Below the pieces are notes generated by a model. That model searched no databases. It saw nothing but the letters and a program-made list of their open reading frames with translations, and was not told the origin of the DNA. This document shows, piece after piece, positions 36,601 to 51,600 of a stretch of 64,000 nucleotides of DNA. Numbering within the stretch: position 1 is the first letter of the stretch; each line of letters starts with the position of its first letter. The position numbers and the translations under genes were made by a program. Source of the DNA: Sipunculus nudus (taxonomy: Eukaryota; Annelida; Sipuncula; Golfingiida; Sipunculidae); contig CM049311.1 of the NCBI GenBank assembly GCA_026874595.1, forward strand, positions 48,427,676 to 48,491,675, read 5' to 3'.

Positions 36601-39600
36601 AAACAAAATCGGGGCGCAGCAGTTCACATGTGACCCAAACATAATCCCGGGTTTCGTAAAATTCCGCCCAGCGGTTATGGAGGAGTTCTCCGGACACCAT
36701 GCGGCGGCGGCGTGCAGCTGAAAACATAGTATCCGCAAAACTCTGTTTTGGCGGATACAATGATTTTTTTCATATTCAATTTTTTTCAATACATGTAAAA
36801 ATCCACATTAAATGACCAACACAAAATATACAGAAACAGGGTCTAAAACATAATTGTTTGGTATCCAACACAGTGGTTATATATAAGATGTTAGGAGTGA
36901 GATGGGGAATTGCAGCACTTCATCAGTTACTCACCTTCATTTTCGGGCCTGGCACCACATAAGTCGCTCCAAACACTATTTTGCCCATCTTCTGCAGGTC
37001 TTCTGCCATTTTCTCTGCTTCAAACCTTCTCTTTTCAACATTTTTATGCAGAAGCTTAGACTGCAAATTAAACAATGAATGCATATAAAATCCTGATATG
37101 TAACTAAAGTAATAATGACAAATAGGGTACGTAGGGGTACTGGACTGAATTGCAGGAACTACAGAGCACTTGTATAATTGTATCACTAATTTTTGTTAAC
37201 AATTTTGACAATTCTACTGACAATTTCACATGTAAACACTTATTAAAACTTTGCTCCTTGTCAAAGGCAAAAGATGTAATAACTGAGAAAAAGAAACCAA
37301 ATGGTCATGACGCTCAGCTGACAAACTAGACATTTTAGCCTAACATTTACAAATGCCTTGACCTTTGGGCTTTTGACACCAATGTCGGCAGGGTTCTTCC
37401 TCAGAATGGGTCACATGTATCGAAAAATGATTTGTTTATACAAGTTGTTTCAGAGAAGAATAAGGTCAAGGTCTCCATTCAAACTCCTTTTGAACTTGAT
37501 ATAACATTTTGTCCATCAAATTTGAAGACAATATATGTTTTCACTTTCACAAAAAATTTTTATTTTGTTTAACAAATATACCCGAGAGCTACTGATGAAG
37601 TTCTAAATTTTGAAAATGAATAAGTAACTTGCAGAAACAAGAAATGACAATGTCTGTCAAGGAGTTTTCATACCAGACATAGTCCAGGAATTCCCACTTG
37701 CAACTGCCAAAATTCAATTTGTTGCTGGAACTGCAGTGATAGTACTAGAGCATCTTTATATGACCAATTATTTGGCCATGCTTTCACAGACCTTGATTCA
37801 GAGAACCTGTCCAACATTTATTTCATGAATAATGAATAAGGTAATCAAATCAATCAAATGGCTCCTGCTCATTTGTTTTACGTGGACTGCTGGTGAAACA
37901 TTTTTATCTACATTTAGTACTGCCTGGAAGGCATAAAAATCTAACCCAACCAAATAAAGCAATATAAGCCTGTCCCTTTCTCGCACATAGTTTTCTTGTT
38001 CAGATGGCATGTGATTAGTGTATTTTTGTAATTTGTTCCTTGGAATATGATTTGCAAATGTGATTTCAGCCCATACATTTGTAAGCTTGTTCCTTATTCA
38101 TGAAATGGACATCAAAGAGGGTTGGTGAATCAAGGTCTGTGAAGACACCGCCACAAACTTGGTAGTATGAAGATGTAAAAAGAGTACGATGTGAAGATTC
38201 AAGGTGTCAAACATGCTCTAAATTTACCTGTTTGTTAAGTTTGAGTAGAGCCTGGGTGTTGGCGTTCATTATTTTCTGAGCAGCATCCAGCTGTTCCTGG
38301 AGTTTCTGAACTTTAAGCCTTGCCGTCTTCCAGACCTCCTTCTTCTTAAAAACCTGGGCCTGTACACTGGTAATAGCCTGTTGGTCTTTGGCCACAAGCC
38401 CTCTGTTCAAAACAGACATTAATGTGAAGAGAGACGGCAACAACAAAAATACTAGTGTTCACATGACTCAGCAGTTGTATTAGACAGATAGGGCATACTT
38501 TGAGTCATGACCCTAGTCAAGCAGAATATAACCTTGCAATGGTCATCCATCCTGTTGCATAGTCATTTTACATGGAAGCTTAATTTCCCTACAATTTTCC
38601 TGCTGTAGTGAACACTGTTTGGAAGTCAGAAAGACTGCTGAAACATCAATGTTGAGCATAACTAAAGGGTTCTTAAGTAAATGAACAATACTGGTTTTAT
38701 TTTCAATAATACAACAAGATAACATGTTTGATCTTATTTATATTTCATTTTAAAATACCTCATATATACCTTTAATATGGCATGCAATCCCAGAAAACTG
38801 ATGATATGCAAACTGAAATACGCATGAGTGCACTGTCTTGTTGACATCATTTTATACTATTTTAAGTTACTGAATGGCACTTTACAGTAGCATTGGGGTT
38901 CATAAGGGCTGTGCAACTTCTTTCGTGGGGAAATGGTCCATGACACACCACTTCAAAAAAACTTGACCCAAGTGCAGAATACTGGCCTGATTGCTTCCTT
39001 GGTTCTGATTAACCTGTTGTTGACAGTGTCATGGTCAAATTGATCAGTTAAGCCACCATGTCAGCTTTGCTGAATTACACTTATGGCTGACAGTTGTTCT
39101 CCGCCCACATTGTCACTTTTAAGTTCTATCTAATATAAAACAGTTCTGTTTAGACCTGATGAAGCAACTTATTTAACACTTGACAACAAAAAGGAGATTA
39201 GACAATTTGCAATGATTTCAGTTGCAACAATCTACTTCTGTGTTAGATCTAGAGACTTTGGCAAGTGTCTGTCCGACTGTTATTCTCAAACTTCACTACC
39301 ACAGAACCTGTAAATATTTGACGGACTATCACAATACAAGATACATCATCCAAATTTTGGCCAGAAATGGGGTGCGAATTATACACATGGCTATTTGTTT
39401 TTCCACAAAAATTGTGGCTTAAAATGGGGGTGTGATTATCTATGATAGCAGATTATATTTGTCAGAAGATGGTAATAAAACAATGAGATATCAATACAGA
39501 ATGCTGTAAATGAGGCAGAAATACAATTATGAACATCCACTTTTACCTGAGTTTGGTCAGCTGTATTTCCTTATCTCTCACAAGTTGTTCTTCAGGTGAC

Positions 39601-42600
39601 CTTTGCTTCACCACTCTGGTGACCTTGACCTGCCTGGCTTGTTTTTGTAAGTTCTGATTCGTCCTGTCAGTGAAGTTCACAGGACCAGGAGAATTCCCAC
39701 CAGAGGGCATAGAGGGCACAGGTGATTGTCTGGCGGTATTCTTCGCCTGATGAGGTACAGTGCAGTATAAATAGGGATTCACTTGAAACAAATTGCAACA
39801 GAAATTATTTTGCCGCCATGCATTTCTGTAAGTCCCCAGACTGACCTACTTAAAATCCCAAGGAATCCTAGTAGGGGAAATATGATAAATTTTAAAAGTA
39901 CCATAATGCCACAAAATGCTGGTTTTAAATATTTATGGTTTCTAAGACTAGATGCTTCATAAAGTTTGAACAATGCATATATTTATAATTAAGAATCATG
40001 CTTAATTCACTGGAGAAGGTAAGGAGCATCAACTAATATACCTTTTCAGTGTATTATTTTGAAATATTAAATGTTTTAGGTTAATGAATAAAATAAATCC
40101 AGTGTTTTATTATTTTAAATTGAGGACTTTTTATGACAGAAGAAAAGGGAACCACTGGATTTGATTTGAAGGCAACATGGAACAAATTTGTTTTTTAATG
40201 GCACTTAATTTGACAGATCTGATATATTTGAGCAATCTTTGACCATGCAAGATCTATTATTATTTACTGTGGTGAGCTTTATATTCGCGAGTCTGAAATT
40301 TCACAATTTCTTCATTTTGAGTGTTTTGCAAGGGTTTCATTTTTCGCGATTGCACCAGAACCTATACAATATTAGTACAACTGTATTAGTATTGATTTTG
40401 AATAATTTAGAACAAATCCTACAATACTTAGCTCATGTTTGGTTCAGTCATTCACTAATGACCAGTGTCAAAGCTAATATACTGTAATGTCTACATCAGT
40501 TCGTATCCTTCATTAGTTCGCACACTATAAATTTCCTGAATCATATTTTTCTATAATACATATATGAATTCGTACACCAACATACTGTGCCGGTATAAGC
40601 TAATGCCGGTAACCACCGGCGGTCCGTATGAACAATAATTGTAGCTATGATGATTAAAACGGCTTTGCTTGCGGAGATGAATCAAATGTCTACGCTGTTC
40701 ACATAATAATAACGCATCTTTATGTCCAAGTGCGTGACAGTAACATGATAATTTATCGGAACAATTTTATCAGATTTGCAACTTCATGTATGCAAATAGG
40801 AAAAACTGTCGCTTAACCGATACTGATCGGCCATCTTTGCTCCAGACTTGTTACAACATGAATGTGATTTGAACAATAGAACTCGAGGTAAAAATTGTTT
40901 TAATCAATAATATTTTTTTACTTAATAATAGAATAAGAAGGTTTTTTAAGTGGGACAAAAATAACATTTGCTGATGATTATATACTAGTAATCCACTTGG
41001 GACAAACCTCGCACGGACCACTGATCACAGGCAGGACCTGGTGCTACAAGACATCAAAGGTTAAATGGAGATCGTCAGAGTGCTTTGAACCGCAGCTACA
41101 AAGGATATACCGCTGTCTTCAAGAGTTTTTATTTGATAAATCCCGGTAATGTCCGTCAAATAATTTATTTTTTTCCCCCGCTGAATAAATCTTATTAGAA
41201 TATCCCAAATAAAAACTCCCGCTAGACACGTTCGTTGCTGTGGCCATTTGGTTATAGGCGCATGAACAATGACAGTGTGGAACGTATGTGACCCAGGTTC
41301 AAACCTATCAATTTCCCCCCCCCCCCCCTTTTATGTTATTCCCCCGTCCCAGTTTAAAAATATGATTAACATATATTTTTTTCCATTTATTTCTTTCCAC
41401 TGAAATCACCAAACGGGTAAAATAAACATTTAATTTATTGAAATATATTAATAAAATCTGGTGAGATTACATATTCACGGCTGTAATAAGTTCACTTGCC
41501 GCCAGGTGGCACCCCGAATAAATTTCATTAACGCACTAAGAAAATCACCATTACCATTTTTTAAGGCGTATTCTTCAATTTATACAAATAATGTTCGTAA
41601 ATGAATTAAATGTTGCCATGAAGTATTACAAAACAATAGCCCATTTTCTTACCGCTAATGATGCCACGCACCGCTGTACGCCGTGAGAGACCCCTGGCTA
41701 ATGATGTTTTCCTTTCATGTCCACACTTAGAACATTCGTTGCTTGTTTTTTTTACCAATAATTTATTTGATGTATATTAATTTGATCAGTGACTCCTATA
41801 ACTTTTGTTTGCACCACAGCCGTGATCAAATAAATTTGTAAACATACTATAATGAGGTACAAATTTAATAGTTTGGGGTAATAAATTATTTAAGTTCTAT
41901 TGCCGGTAGCTGGATTTTTGACGATATATATCTTTTGTGCCGGTCTGTGGGATACGAATGTTTAGTTTGTTCCGGCCGGCAGTACAGGCCGTCCCGGTAA
42001 CCCCCGACCGGCGCGGCTAAAACCCTGTATATTATATATATATATATAAAACACCGGATTATAAAATGCTAGTTACGGGATATATTGGATATCTTTTTCG
42101 TCACCAGCAGCGCTCACATATATTCCCGAACAAGTATTAAATAATAATTAACATGAGTTGCCGTGCATCCTCTATTATCGCCCATCGCCGGTTCTGTGTC
42201 TAACGATCTTCCCTCCTGCAATATTCTAATTTTTCATATTTTACATATAATAATTCACACACTGAGAAAAATAATTATTTTTTCCTGTACGAATTCAAGT
42301 AGACATTACGGTATCTCATGTGATTATCGCATAACTTTTCTGTTTTTGCAGATGCATCATCCCCTCTTATTCATCTTAGTTTGTGGGGGATATTATTCCT
42401 GAGGTTTTTATATTTGCGATTATTTCATAACCAGGAATATTGCGAAATTAAAACCCTTGCAAATAAAAAGGCAACCACAGTATATTAAACATCAATGTTC
42501 TACCTGATTGGTCCTCTTCTACACGAAGGCTTAATTTTCGTGATAATTCCCCTTCCACCAATATTAAAAATTTGACAACCTCACAAACAAAAAGACAACC

Positions 42601-45600
42601 AGAGTGTATTTATATGGCGAGTGCCTACCTCTGCCTCCTTTCTGGCCTCCTTCAGGAAGTTATCCAGCAGTGATCCCATGCTGCCCTGGCTGGGCTGATG
42701 CTCTCCATCACTCTCTGAACTGTCTGCTGTACCCAGCTGTATAACTAGGGGCTTCTGACGCGGGATTTTGTGCATCTACAACCAGATGTTAAGTCCTTTA
42801 TACTACAGTCAAAGTACACCAGACAATGGTTATTATTACATCATACATAACCTTCTTACAGAATGATACATTATCTTCATGTATAAGAAAAATCTATTAG
42901 CAAAAAGCCTGGTGTGTCTATATCAAGATGTATTGATTGATATGGTGTTAATTATTAACACTCTCATGAAGAGATAGAGCTAAATACCAAGCTTTCACCC
43001 TGCAGCCTTAAGCTAGCTGGGTTGAGTACTGGCTTTCACGTAATATCTTGGCTTAAGATGTATAAACCAACTTTTTTACAAAAGAAATGAGTGCTGTGAC
43101 ATTGACCTTAGACCATGACATCTTACGAATGCATCAACTGGCTTCTTCCCTTATTGGTTGAAGAGCCATATGTGAAAGAAGGGAGGTTTTTGATGAAAAG
43201 TTTGGCTGGAAATGCACCAACAATCTCTTTGATAACAAGAGCACTGCAAACATATATAATACTAGCCGTGACAACCCAACTCGGTAGGCTATCGGATAAC
43301 TGGGCTGGTTAGCCTACTCGAGTCGTATTACAAGTAATATAGAGGAATGTATCGCAGTGGTCTTGCATCAGGTTGCATTCATATTGTCGAAATGCGAAGA
43401 ATATTATGCTAAGAATGATGAATTAACACAACAGTATACATGTGAGCTCTTAACCTAAACTAATAACACCGTCTCTATGGACACAGGTAATATCGCCTGC
43501 AAGCTGCCTGCGTCCTGTAACCAGTGCCAGCCATGCTTGGTTCATGTGGTCATAAATTAAACAAACATGCAGACAGGTTTTCCAATGTGCTCTGTTAAAA
43601 CGGAACATTTCTTGCTCATGTTTGGTATTATCAAAAAGTACACAAAAATTCTAACAATTGGTCTGGTTTATGTTGACTGACAGTGTACCTGTAGGCCATG
43701 AAGCGTCAGAAATGACGAAAATATTTGCATCTTCATAAGGCCTTATAATGCGTTCCTCAGACTTAGATGTAAAGACACTCTGGCGCCATTTATCTGGTCG
43801 TAATGCCAGAGGGTCGATATGATGCTGGTATAATACACCCGTCATATCTTTTGACCTCTGACCTAATTAAATATGCATGATTTTAATTCAGGTGAAAACT
43901 GTTCTGTAAATATTTATAATGAGTTTCATGAAAATTCATCAGTTTTTTTTCTGAGTAATTACAGTGCCACCAAAGTCTGGTGACCTCTGACCCCATTAAA
44001 TATACATGGATTCTACCAAGAGAGGAAATTAGAGAAGATACCATATTGGTTAATATTTTGGTTGAGGTTACTCAAATTGCATCATATTCCTGGTAAGTTA
44101 TCACAGCAACACCATAAAAAAGCCTGGTGACCTCTGACCTCATTAAATATGCATGGATTTTACCTGTAATCAGACTCAGGTGAGATAATCAATTGATAAG
44201 TTGTTTTGGAGAGTAAGTTATCCCAGCAACACTAAAAGTTAATGGACGGACAGACATCTAGATGAACGGACTGTGGGTATAACATTTATATGTCATAGAG
44301 AGGCATATAAAAATCATCCTGAACAACTTAGTCCTCTCTCAGTTTTGGGAAAGTATGCAAGAATCCTAACCTTCTTTTTGGAAGCCTGCTTTCTGACAGG
44401 AAGTGCATCCGTCACTGGGATGGGTTGAGGCATTTCTATTGGTGGTGGAGAACTGCTGTCACTGTGAATAACATCCTCCTGAGGAAACAAGACAAAAAGA
44501 CACTGTCACAAAGACTGACCAAGATGAGATACTGCTTTTACACTGTCAATGTGTTAGCATGGATCAATTTCTATCATACCCTTGTTTCAGGAATCTTCCT
44601 GTTTTTTAAAGTAGGATAAAATAATGTGGTGATTATATTACAGACAGATATAAATGTAATATTAAATATCCATCAACTCCAGCTTAGAATAATTAGCCAT
44701 CCTGTGGGCATTTCGAAAGCATATTCTTTTCTTCTTCTCTGCCTCAGATTCAGTTATATTGAAATGTTCGAACAGTTTCACACTGAGAGTCATTTCTAAA
44801 TAATAGGTGGGGTCATAAATTACCAAATAACAATCAAGCAAAGGTCTTCATTCAAGAAGCTAACATGAGCAAGTTACTGCTATGATTCTGACTTACCTGT
44901 AATTTACTTTTTAATCTCTTCTGCACAACTGATGCCAACAACATCTGCCTCATGGCAGCCACCTCCTCATCATCCTCTGGCTCCACAGCGCCCTCTGGCG
45001 GCAGCGGTGGTGGTGTTGGAGCCATGTCCGGTGGAGGGGGTGGTGGCATGGGTTCTTGTGGTGGTGGTGGTGGATTACTTATCACAGAAGAATCAATAAC
45101 AGCTAACGGATTGAACTCCTCTGTAATTGCTGAGTCAGGACCCAAGCTGTTATCACTGTACAGTTCACTTAATGATCCGTGTGGTGTGGGTACCATGGCT
45201 TCAGGAACAGGAACATTATTGCTATCCTGGATGAAATCTAACCCAGGTATTATACATGGAGCAGTTTCTGGCAGGAATGAAGAGGGTACTTGTGAAGGAT
45301 ACATGGTCCCTGTGTTATCATACACCTGAAATAATATCAATCATAACATCTCTCTGGACAAGTATGAACATGAAAAATGTTTCTATGTTTTGGAGCATTT
45401 AACATGATTAAAGCTTATTGAATATCGGAATTGAAGCAATATTCTAAAATAACATTAAACAATGTGATCATTTAACAGAGGACATAAATATCTACAAAAC
45501 TCTAAAGACAGAGCATAAGTTATTATATGAAGGGTTTCCTGAAAATAAATGTATCATTTGAGTTTTAACAAAGGTCATAATAGAACTGTTCTAAAATAAT

Positions 45601-48600
45601 CATGCAATTGTTTACAAAATACTTAGGCTAAAATACTGAAATACTAAGGCTAAAATAAGTGAAAGCATATCCTTATCATCACTGTTCTATAATATTCATG
45701 CAATGGTTTACCAAATACTTTGGATAAATACTGCAACACTAAGGCTTAATTTTGTAAAAGCATATCTATTTCAGCTAAGTACTAGATGTTACAATTTTAT
45801 CTTGGGACTTCTCAACAAGTAAACCATGTCCTGATAACAATCAATAATAGTATCAATACTAAGCCAACATATATAATTTCTAAACACTCCCTGTATGTGG
45901 GCTTTATTACTATTATTATTAGGGTATCATTATCTTCATAAATCCCTATATCTAAATCAATCCAAAAATTGTTTAAATTCATATTAGACCCCATAAAGAG
46001 TACAATATTTAAAACTGGTACAGTGATCTTTGTGATGGTATATATATTTTTAAACCTTTCATTCATTTTCACATGACTTGGTAAAATTAAAACTATTTGA
46101 AGCACCCAGTAACAGTAAGCCACTTTTTACAGAATACATATTAAACTACCTGACAATATTTCATTGAATCAAAATTTAAAATTTCAGTTTCTGGGTAAAT
46201 ATGAACATAATAGAGGAAAAACAAACAAAAAAAACTGAGATGTTGCCATGTAGTTTAATACAAGACTTACTGTTACTGGGTGCTTAAGATACTGTACCTT
46301 TTAAAAAATTTTAAAATGTTAGAAAATCATGTGAAAATGAGTGAAAAGTTCAGAAAGATGAATATAATTAGAAAGATCATTGCACCAGGTTTAAAAAAAA
46401 ATGCACACTTTATGTGGGTGTAATATAAATATAAACCACTTTTGGATAGAGTTTAGATATACAGGTTTTGACATTAATGACACCTTCAAATGAAGTCAGC
46501 GGACTGTATCACCTGTGGTAAGTAAGGGGCAGCTGCTGACAGAGAGGGTAAGTAAGGTGGTGCTCCTGTATCAGGAACTTGTACCAGCTGGTCTGCCAGG
46601 TCCGGAGGCTGATTGTACATGTAGTGGGGATCGTATCCTCCAAGCAGGGGCATCTCTGTAGGTGGCTCACCTGAAGTGATGATGGGGATGCCAATTTGTT
46701 ATATAAAAGTTATCCTCCATGTACAGACATATACTAAGGTAGTGTAACAGGTGAAGAATTTATGATTTTTATATGTAAGCAAGGAATAAACTGTGGTTTG
46801 CTTCATACTTCTTGAGGGTAAATAATGGCATTTTCATTTCTTCAGTGATTTGCAAGGGTTTCATTTACGTGATTAACCATACATTAAGCACATACCGGTA
46901 ACCATTTTTATATCAATTATCTTATCTGAACACAAAATCTTAACAACTACATGAGGGGCTAAGGGAATATCGAACAGATGGAAATTCTTTATGCAACAAT
47001 AGAAAATATACTTAATGTGGGTATTATTAAAATTATCAATGTTTGTATGTCGGGTAACATTAAATGTTTTCTAATATTTACGCTATCAGCACAATATACA
47101 TGAGATGCCATTGAGGCAATAGAATAAATTACTGTTCACTTACAAGTGCAGATGTGACATCTCATTCCAGAGGAGTTTTATATTTACGATTATTTCTCCT
47201 TGGCAAATACTGTTACTTTGAAATCCTGGCAAAAAATTACTAACCAAAGTATATGATCTCTTAATGTTACTGACTAGTTTGTTTGGTTTTTTTTTGTTTC
47301 CTATTAGCCAGAGGCCTGTATGGTTGAGGGACAATCAGGCTGGTAAAGCTCAACATGAAGGCTGTACACAACTTAACAAGCCTGTTCACAAAATTTTTTT
47401 TAAAGGCAACCATGATATCAACATGATCAACTGTGTAAAGTTACTCTTTTTTTTACACAGTGCTCTAGCGAAACACTTCAACAGTGCAAATGCATCAGCA
47501 CATTTACAGATCCAGAGCCTTGGCAGGTTTAAATGTTATTTTACATATCCAGAGCCTTGGCAGGCTTAAATGTTATTTTACATATCCAGAGCCTTGGCAG
47601 GTTTTAATGCTATTTCACATATCCAGAGCCTTGGCAGGTTTAAATGTTATTTTACATATCAAGAGCCCTGGCAGGTTTAAATGTTATTTTACATATCAAG
47701 AGCCCTGGCAGGTTTAAATGTTATTTGACATATCCACATATCCAGAGCACTGCCAGGATTAAATGTTATTTTACATATCCAGAGCCTTGGCAGGCTTAAA
47801 TGTTATTTTACATATCCAGAGCCTTGGCAGGTTTAAATGTTATTTTACATATCCAGAGCCTTGGCAGGTTTAAATGTTATTTTACATATCCAGAGCCTTG
47901 GCAGGTTTAAATGTTATTTTACATATCAAGAGCCCTGGCAGGATAAAATGTTATTTTACATATCCAGAGCCTTGGCAGGCTTAAATGTTATTTTACATAT
48001 CCAGAGCCTTGGCAGGTTTTAATGCTATTTTACATAACCAGAGCCTTGGCAGGTTTTAATGCTATTTTACATATCCAGAGCCTTGGCAGGTTTAAATGTT
48101 ATTTTACATATCAAGAGCCTTGGCAGGTTTAAATGTTATTTGACATATCCAGAGCTCTAGCAGGATTAAATGTTATTAAGTGGTGGTGTGTCACTGTGCT
48201 AAGTAACATCATATGTGACCCCAGTGCATTCAAGCCGCTGATGCAGTAAGAGCTTCTTGTTGCCTCAGCCAGGAGGGTATGTGTTCATCCCTGTTTGTGT
48301 GTATATGTGTAAATTCTGCTTGTTCAAAACATCATGAACAGAATCTCAAGGAATTTTCAGGGCATTTCATAAATGTATTGGATTTTGGTGTGAATCAACC
48401 ACATGATCTAGATTCATGAATGTCAGTAAGGAACATTCATAAATGCACAGTCACTTTTGCATAAATGAACCTGGGAATATGGGCTGAATAAGTGAATGCT
48501 AAAACAGATTTTGGAGCATCCTACAATGGAGACTCGCCACATGGGGAAGGCTTGCATTCCTTAGAACACAGATAACTAGTTCATATTCAAAATTGTCATG

Positions 48601-51600
48601 CAGTTTCACGATGAACCTTAATGAAACATTTTTAATGCAGTTTTTCATCATAGGGCTTAACATGTTTGACCTTAATGCACTCAAGTTACCTGATATAAGC
48701 GCATAAATTAGTAAAGTTAAGAGCACCACAAACGTGCATAATACACCTGTCATGTATCTGATGACCTATGACCTCATTAAATATGCATGAATTTGGATGA
48801 GAAGGTAATTCAGGTGAGAAAATTTATGGTAAATATGTATAATGAGTTTCATGAAAATCCATAGGATTTTTGGTAAGTGACCAAGGTACCTTATGAAATA
48901 TGCATGGATTTTGCTGGAAATAGACCTTGGGCGAGGTATTTTACTGATATACATATGTGATGAGTTTTATCAAAATCCTTCATTTTCTTCATAAGTTATC
49001 CCAGAGACACCACAAAGTAGCCTAGTGACCCATGACCTTGTGAAATATGCATGGATGTTGCCCGTAATCAAACTCGGGAGATATTAATCTGTTGGTAAGT
49101 AGTTATGGTGAGTTTTGTGATAATCCATCATAGCCCCGGTAAGTTATTGTGGCGACACTAAAAGTTAACGGACAGACGGTATACCATAATACTTCTTGAG
49201 TCATATTGTGTGGGCAGATGTACATATATCTGGTTGATAACATGTATTTAGAGTTAATAAAAATATATAAAAGTACATATGTTACATGGATATCATCTGA
49301 TCATATTAAAACCTCTTCAGAGAGAATATGATAAATCATTTCATTATTATCTTATCTTAGGACATACACTTACAGCCTTACACTAAAATATTAACCAGTT
49401 ACTTTCAGGATTTTATTCTGGACAGATCTGATATCAATCAGATCACCTTTAGAGCTGTCTTCACTGTCAAGGTCCATCTCCACTTCCTCATAGTTGTCAG
49501 TATTCTTCTTCTCGTCAAGGGTTTTCTTGCGATCTCTTTTGATATTTGGAGACTGTTGAGAGTAAATGAGATGTCATCAGACTAAAATGGTATAATCTAT
49601 GTAATATGTCTTTTATATGAATGAATTATTGACATGGCTCTCTTTTCCTACATTATAACACCAGAAAAGTTTCACTAAATCACTAGATTATTGCATAAAG
49701 CTGGAGTAGTATTAAACAAACCATGATTATTCTTATGCAGACCCTTTTGCTCACATGTAGTGAAGCCTTCATCAACTGACATCAGTGACTTCTTCAGACT
49801 GTGGTACAACTAGTGCTTGGAATCGGCTGTAATTTCATAACTGATCATCAGTAAAAATTGGTTGACCTCTACTGACTGATAATCAGAAATAATCAGTTGT
49901 TTAGAAGTATGAACATTCAGATCATATACAGACTGGTACATAATTCTATAGCCTATTTGTCTATATAGTAACTTAGGATTTAAGATTTATAGTAAACACA
50001 GACTTTTTGCTAGTTTGCTTGCATAATGAATATAAAAGAGCACATATCCTCATCAAAAAGCCAAATGTACGTACATTAACTCGCAATCAATTACGGCACT
50101 GCAAGATCAATTATTAGACTGTTTGCATCAACCCGACTGATCACTGTTTATAACTGATCATCAGCCCATCACTAGGGACAGCTACTGCTCATCTTGTTTA
50201 CTGCCTTCTACCATGAGCAGTAACCATTCCTAATTCTGAAGCAGTCCGTCGATACGAGAGGACAAAACTGTCACTACAAGTAAGAGGCTGTGTATAAGAA
50301 TACCCATAGTGTGTAGGTTCACTAAATGCTAAATGCTCTCCTAATTCTCAGCAGCAACAATAATAGGATGACTAAACCGACTCACCCTGCTTCTACTTTT
50401 ATTGTTACTTCTTGTAGACGTGGTCCCACCACGGGAGAACTCAATGAACCTCTTGACCTGTTCCTCGTGGTCATCAAGTGTAAGGATCCTCTGACATTCA
50501 CGTCTCTGTCTCTGCCTCTCCTCCTCCAGTTTCCTCTCCTCTTCCCTCTTCTTCCTCTCTTCTTCTCTCTTGCGTCGTTCTTCTCTTTTCTTCAGCTCTT
50601 CCTCCATCTTGCGTTTTTGTCTCCTTTCCTCTTCTCTCTTCTTCCTCTCATCTTCCATTTTGCGCTTTTGTCTTTTTTCATCTTCCCACCGTCTTTTTAA
50701 CTCCTTCTTCCTACGTTCCCGCCGCAATTCTAACTCCCGTAACCTGCGACTCTCATGGGAATCAAGCCTTGTTCTCCTTTTTGGAACTGTGAAATAGGAA
50801 GTCAGCATGAACCACGATTCACATAATGTAATTACACATTTTAGTTTAATATAACATTCTACAACAAGGGACCCATGGGTCACTTCCCTCAGCTGAATTT
50901 TGGAAAGTATTAGTAACTGCAAAATATTTTTATTACTTTTGGTTTCTCATATATATATTACCATTTGAAAAGCTAAGAGAAAATAGCCCTACTTAAATGA
51001 AACTGTAAATTACAGAATTATAGACATAACCTTAAGCATATGCACTGTGTAATAAATGAAACCTTTTGCCTGAAACCATTTAGTGATGCACCAAAGGAAA
51101 ATATTCATCTTGTTTATCAGTCCTGTGTAATGAAGGGGTGGGTGGGGGTGGGGGGTGGGGGGAGAGGTCTCTGTTGTTACTGCTCGTTACTGAAAAAAAT
51201 GTGAAATTATAAGAATCATCTTGTTTATAGTACAGGTCTGTCAACAGAATGGGGTGGGGGAGAGCGGGTAGAAGAAGTTTCTTGTGGTATTAACTGCAGA
51301 TGCCTAATCAAGCTCAACAAGAGAGAGGGCTTGCCGGAGTGATGGGATTACATCACAAGAGCCTTGGGAGCATAGAGAGCTGCACTGAATGACCTACAGT
51401 GACCAAAGTGGACTGCTTGACAATGTAAGGGAACACAACAAGGGCCTCCAAAAAAATTCAATAACTACCCTTATTTTGCAGCTTTTATTTTCAAATTTCT
51501 GATTTTAACAGATTAAATCCTTATGTGTACATACTGTGAAAATTAATTCCACGGTACTTACAGGAAAAACACGTGCCATGGCCATAGTTGGGAAAAATTT

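Noticed and set aside
44952-45329. Plus-strand Gly/Ser-rich open frame
   Set aside because: Antisense shadow of the polyproline exon 8.
47484-48022. Open frames with a repeating PEPWQV/SRALAG/QSLGR peptide
   Set aside because: A 37-bp period cycles through all three frames; there is no initiation context or conservation, and it lies in an intron.
47512-48175. CRISPR-like array
   Set aside because: The repeats are directly adjacent with no unique spacers, and the context is an animal intron.
50326-50797. Plus-strand open frames rich in Phe, Leu and Ser
   Set aside because: Antisense shadow of the Arg/Lys/Glu coiled coil of exon 5.
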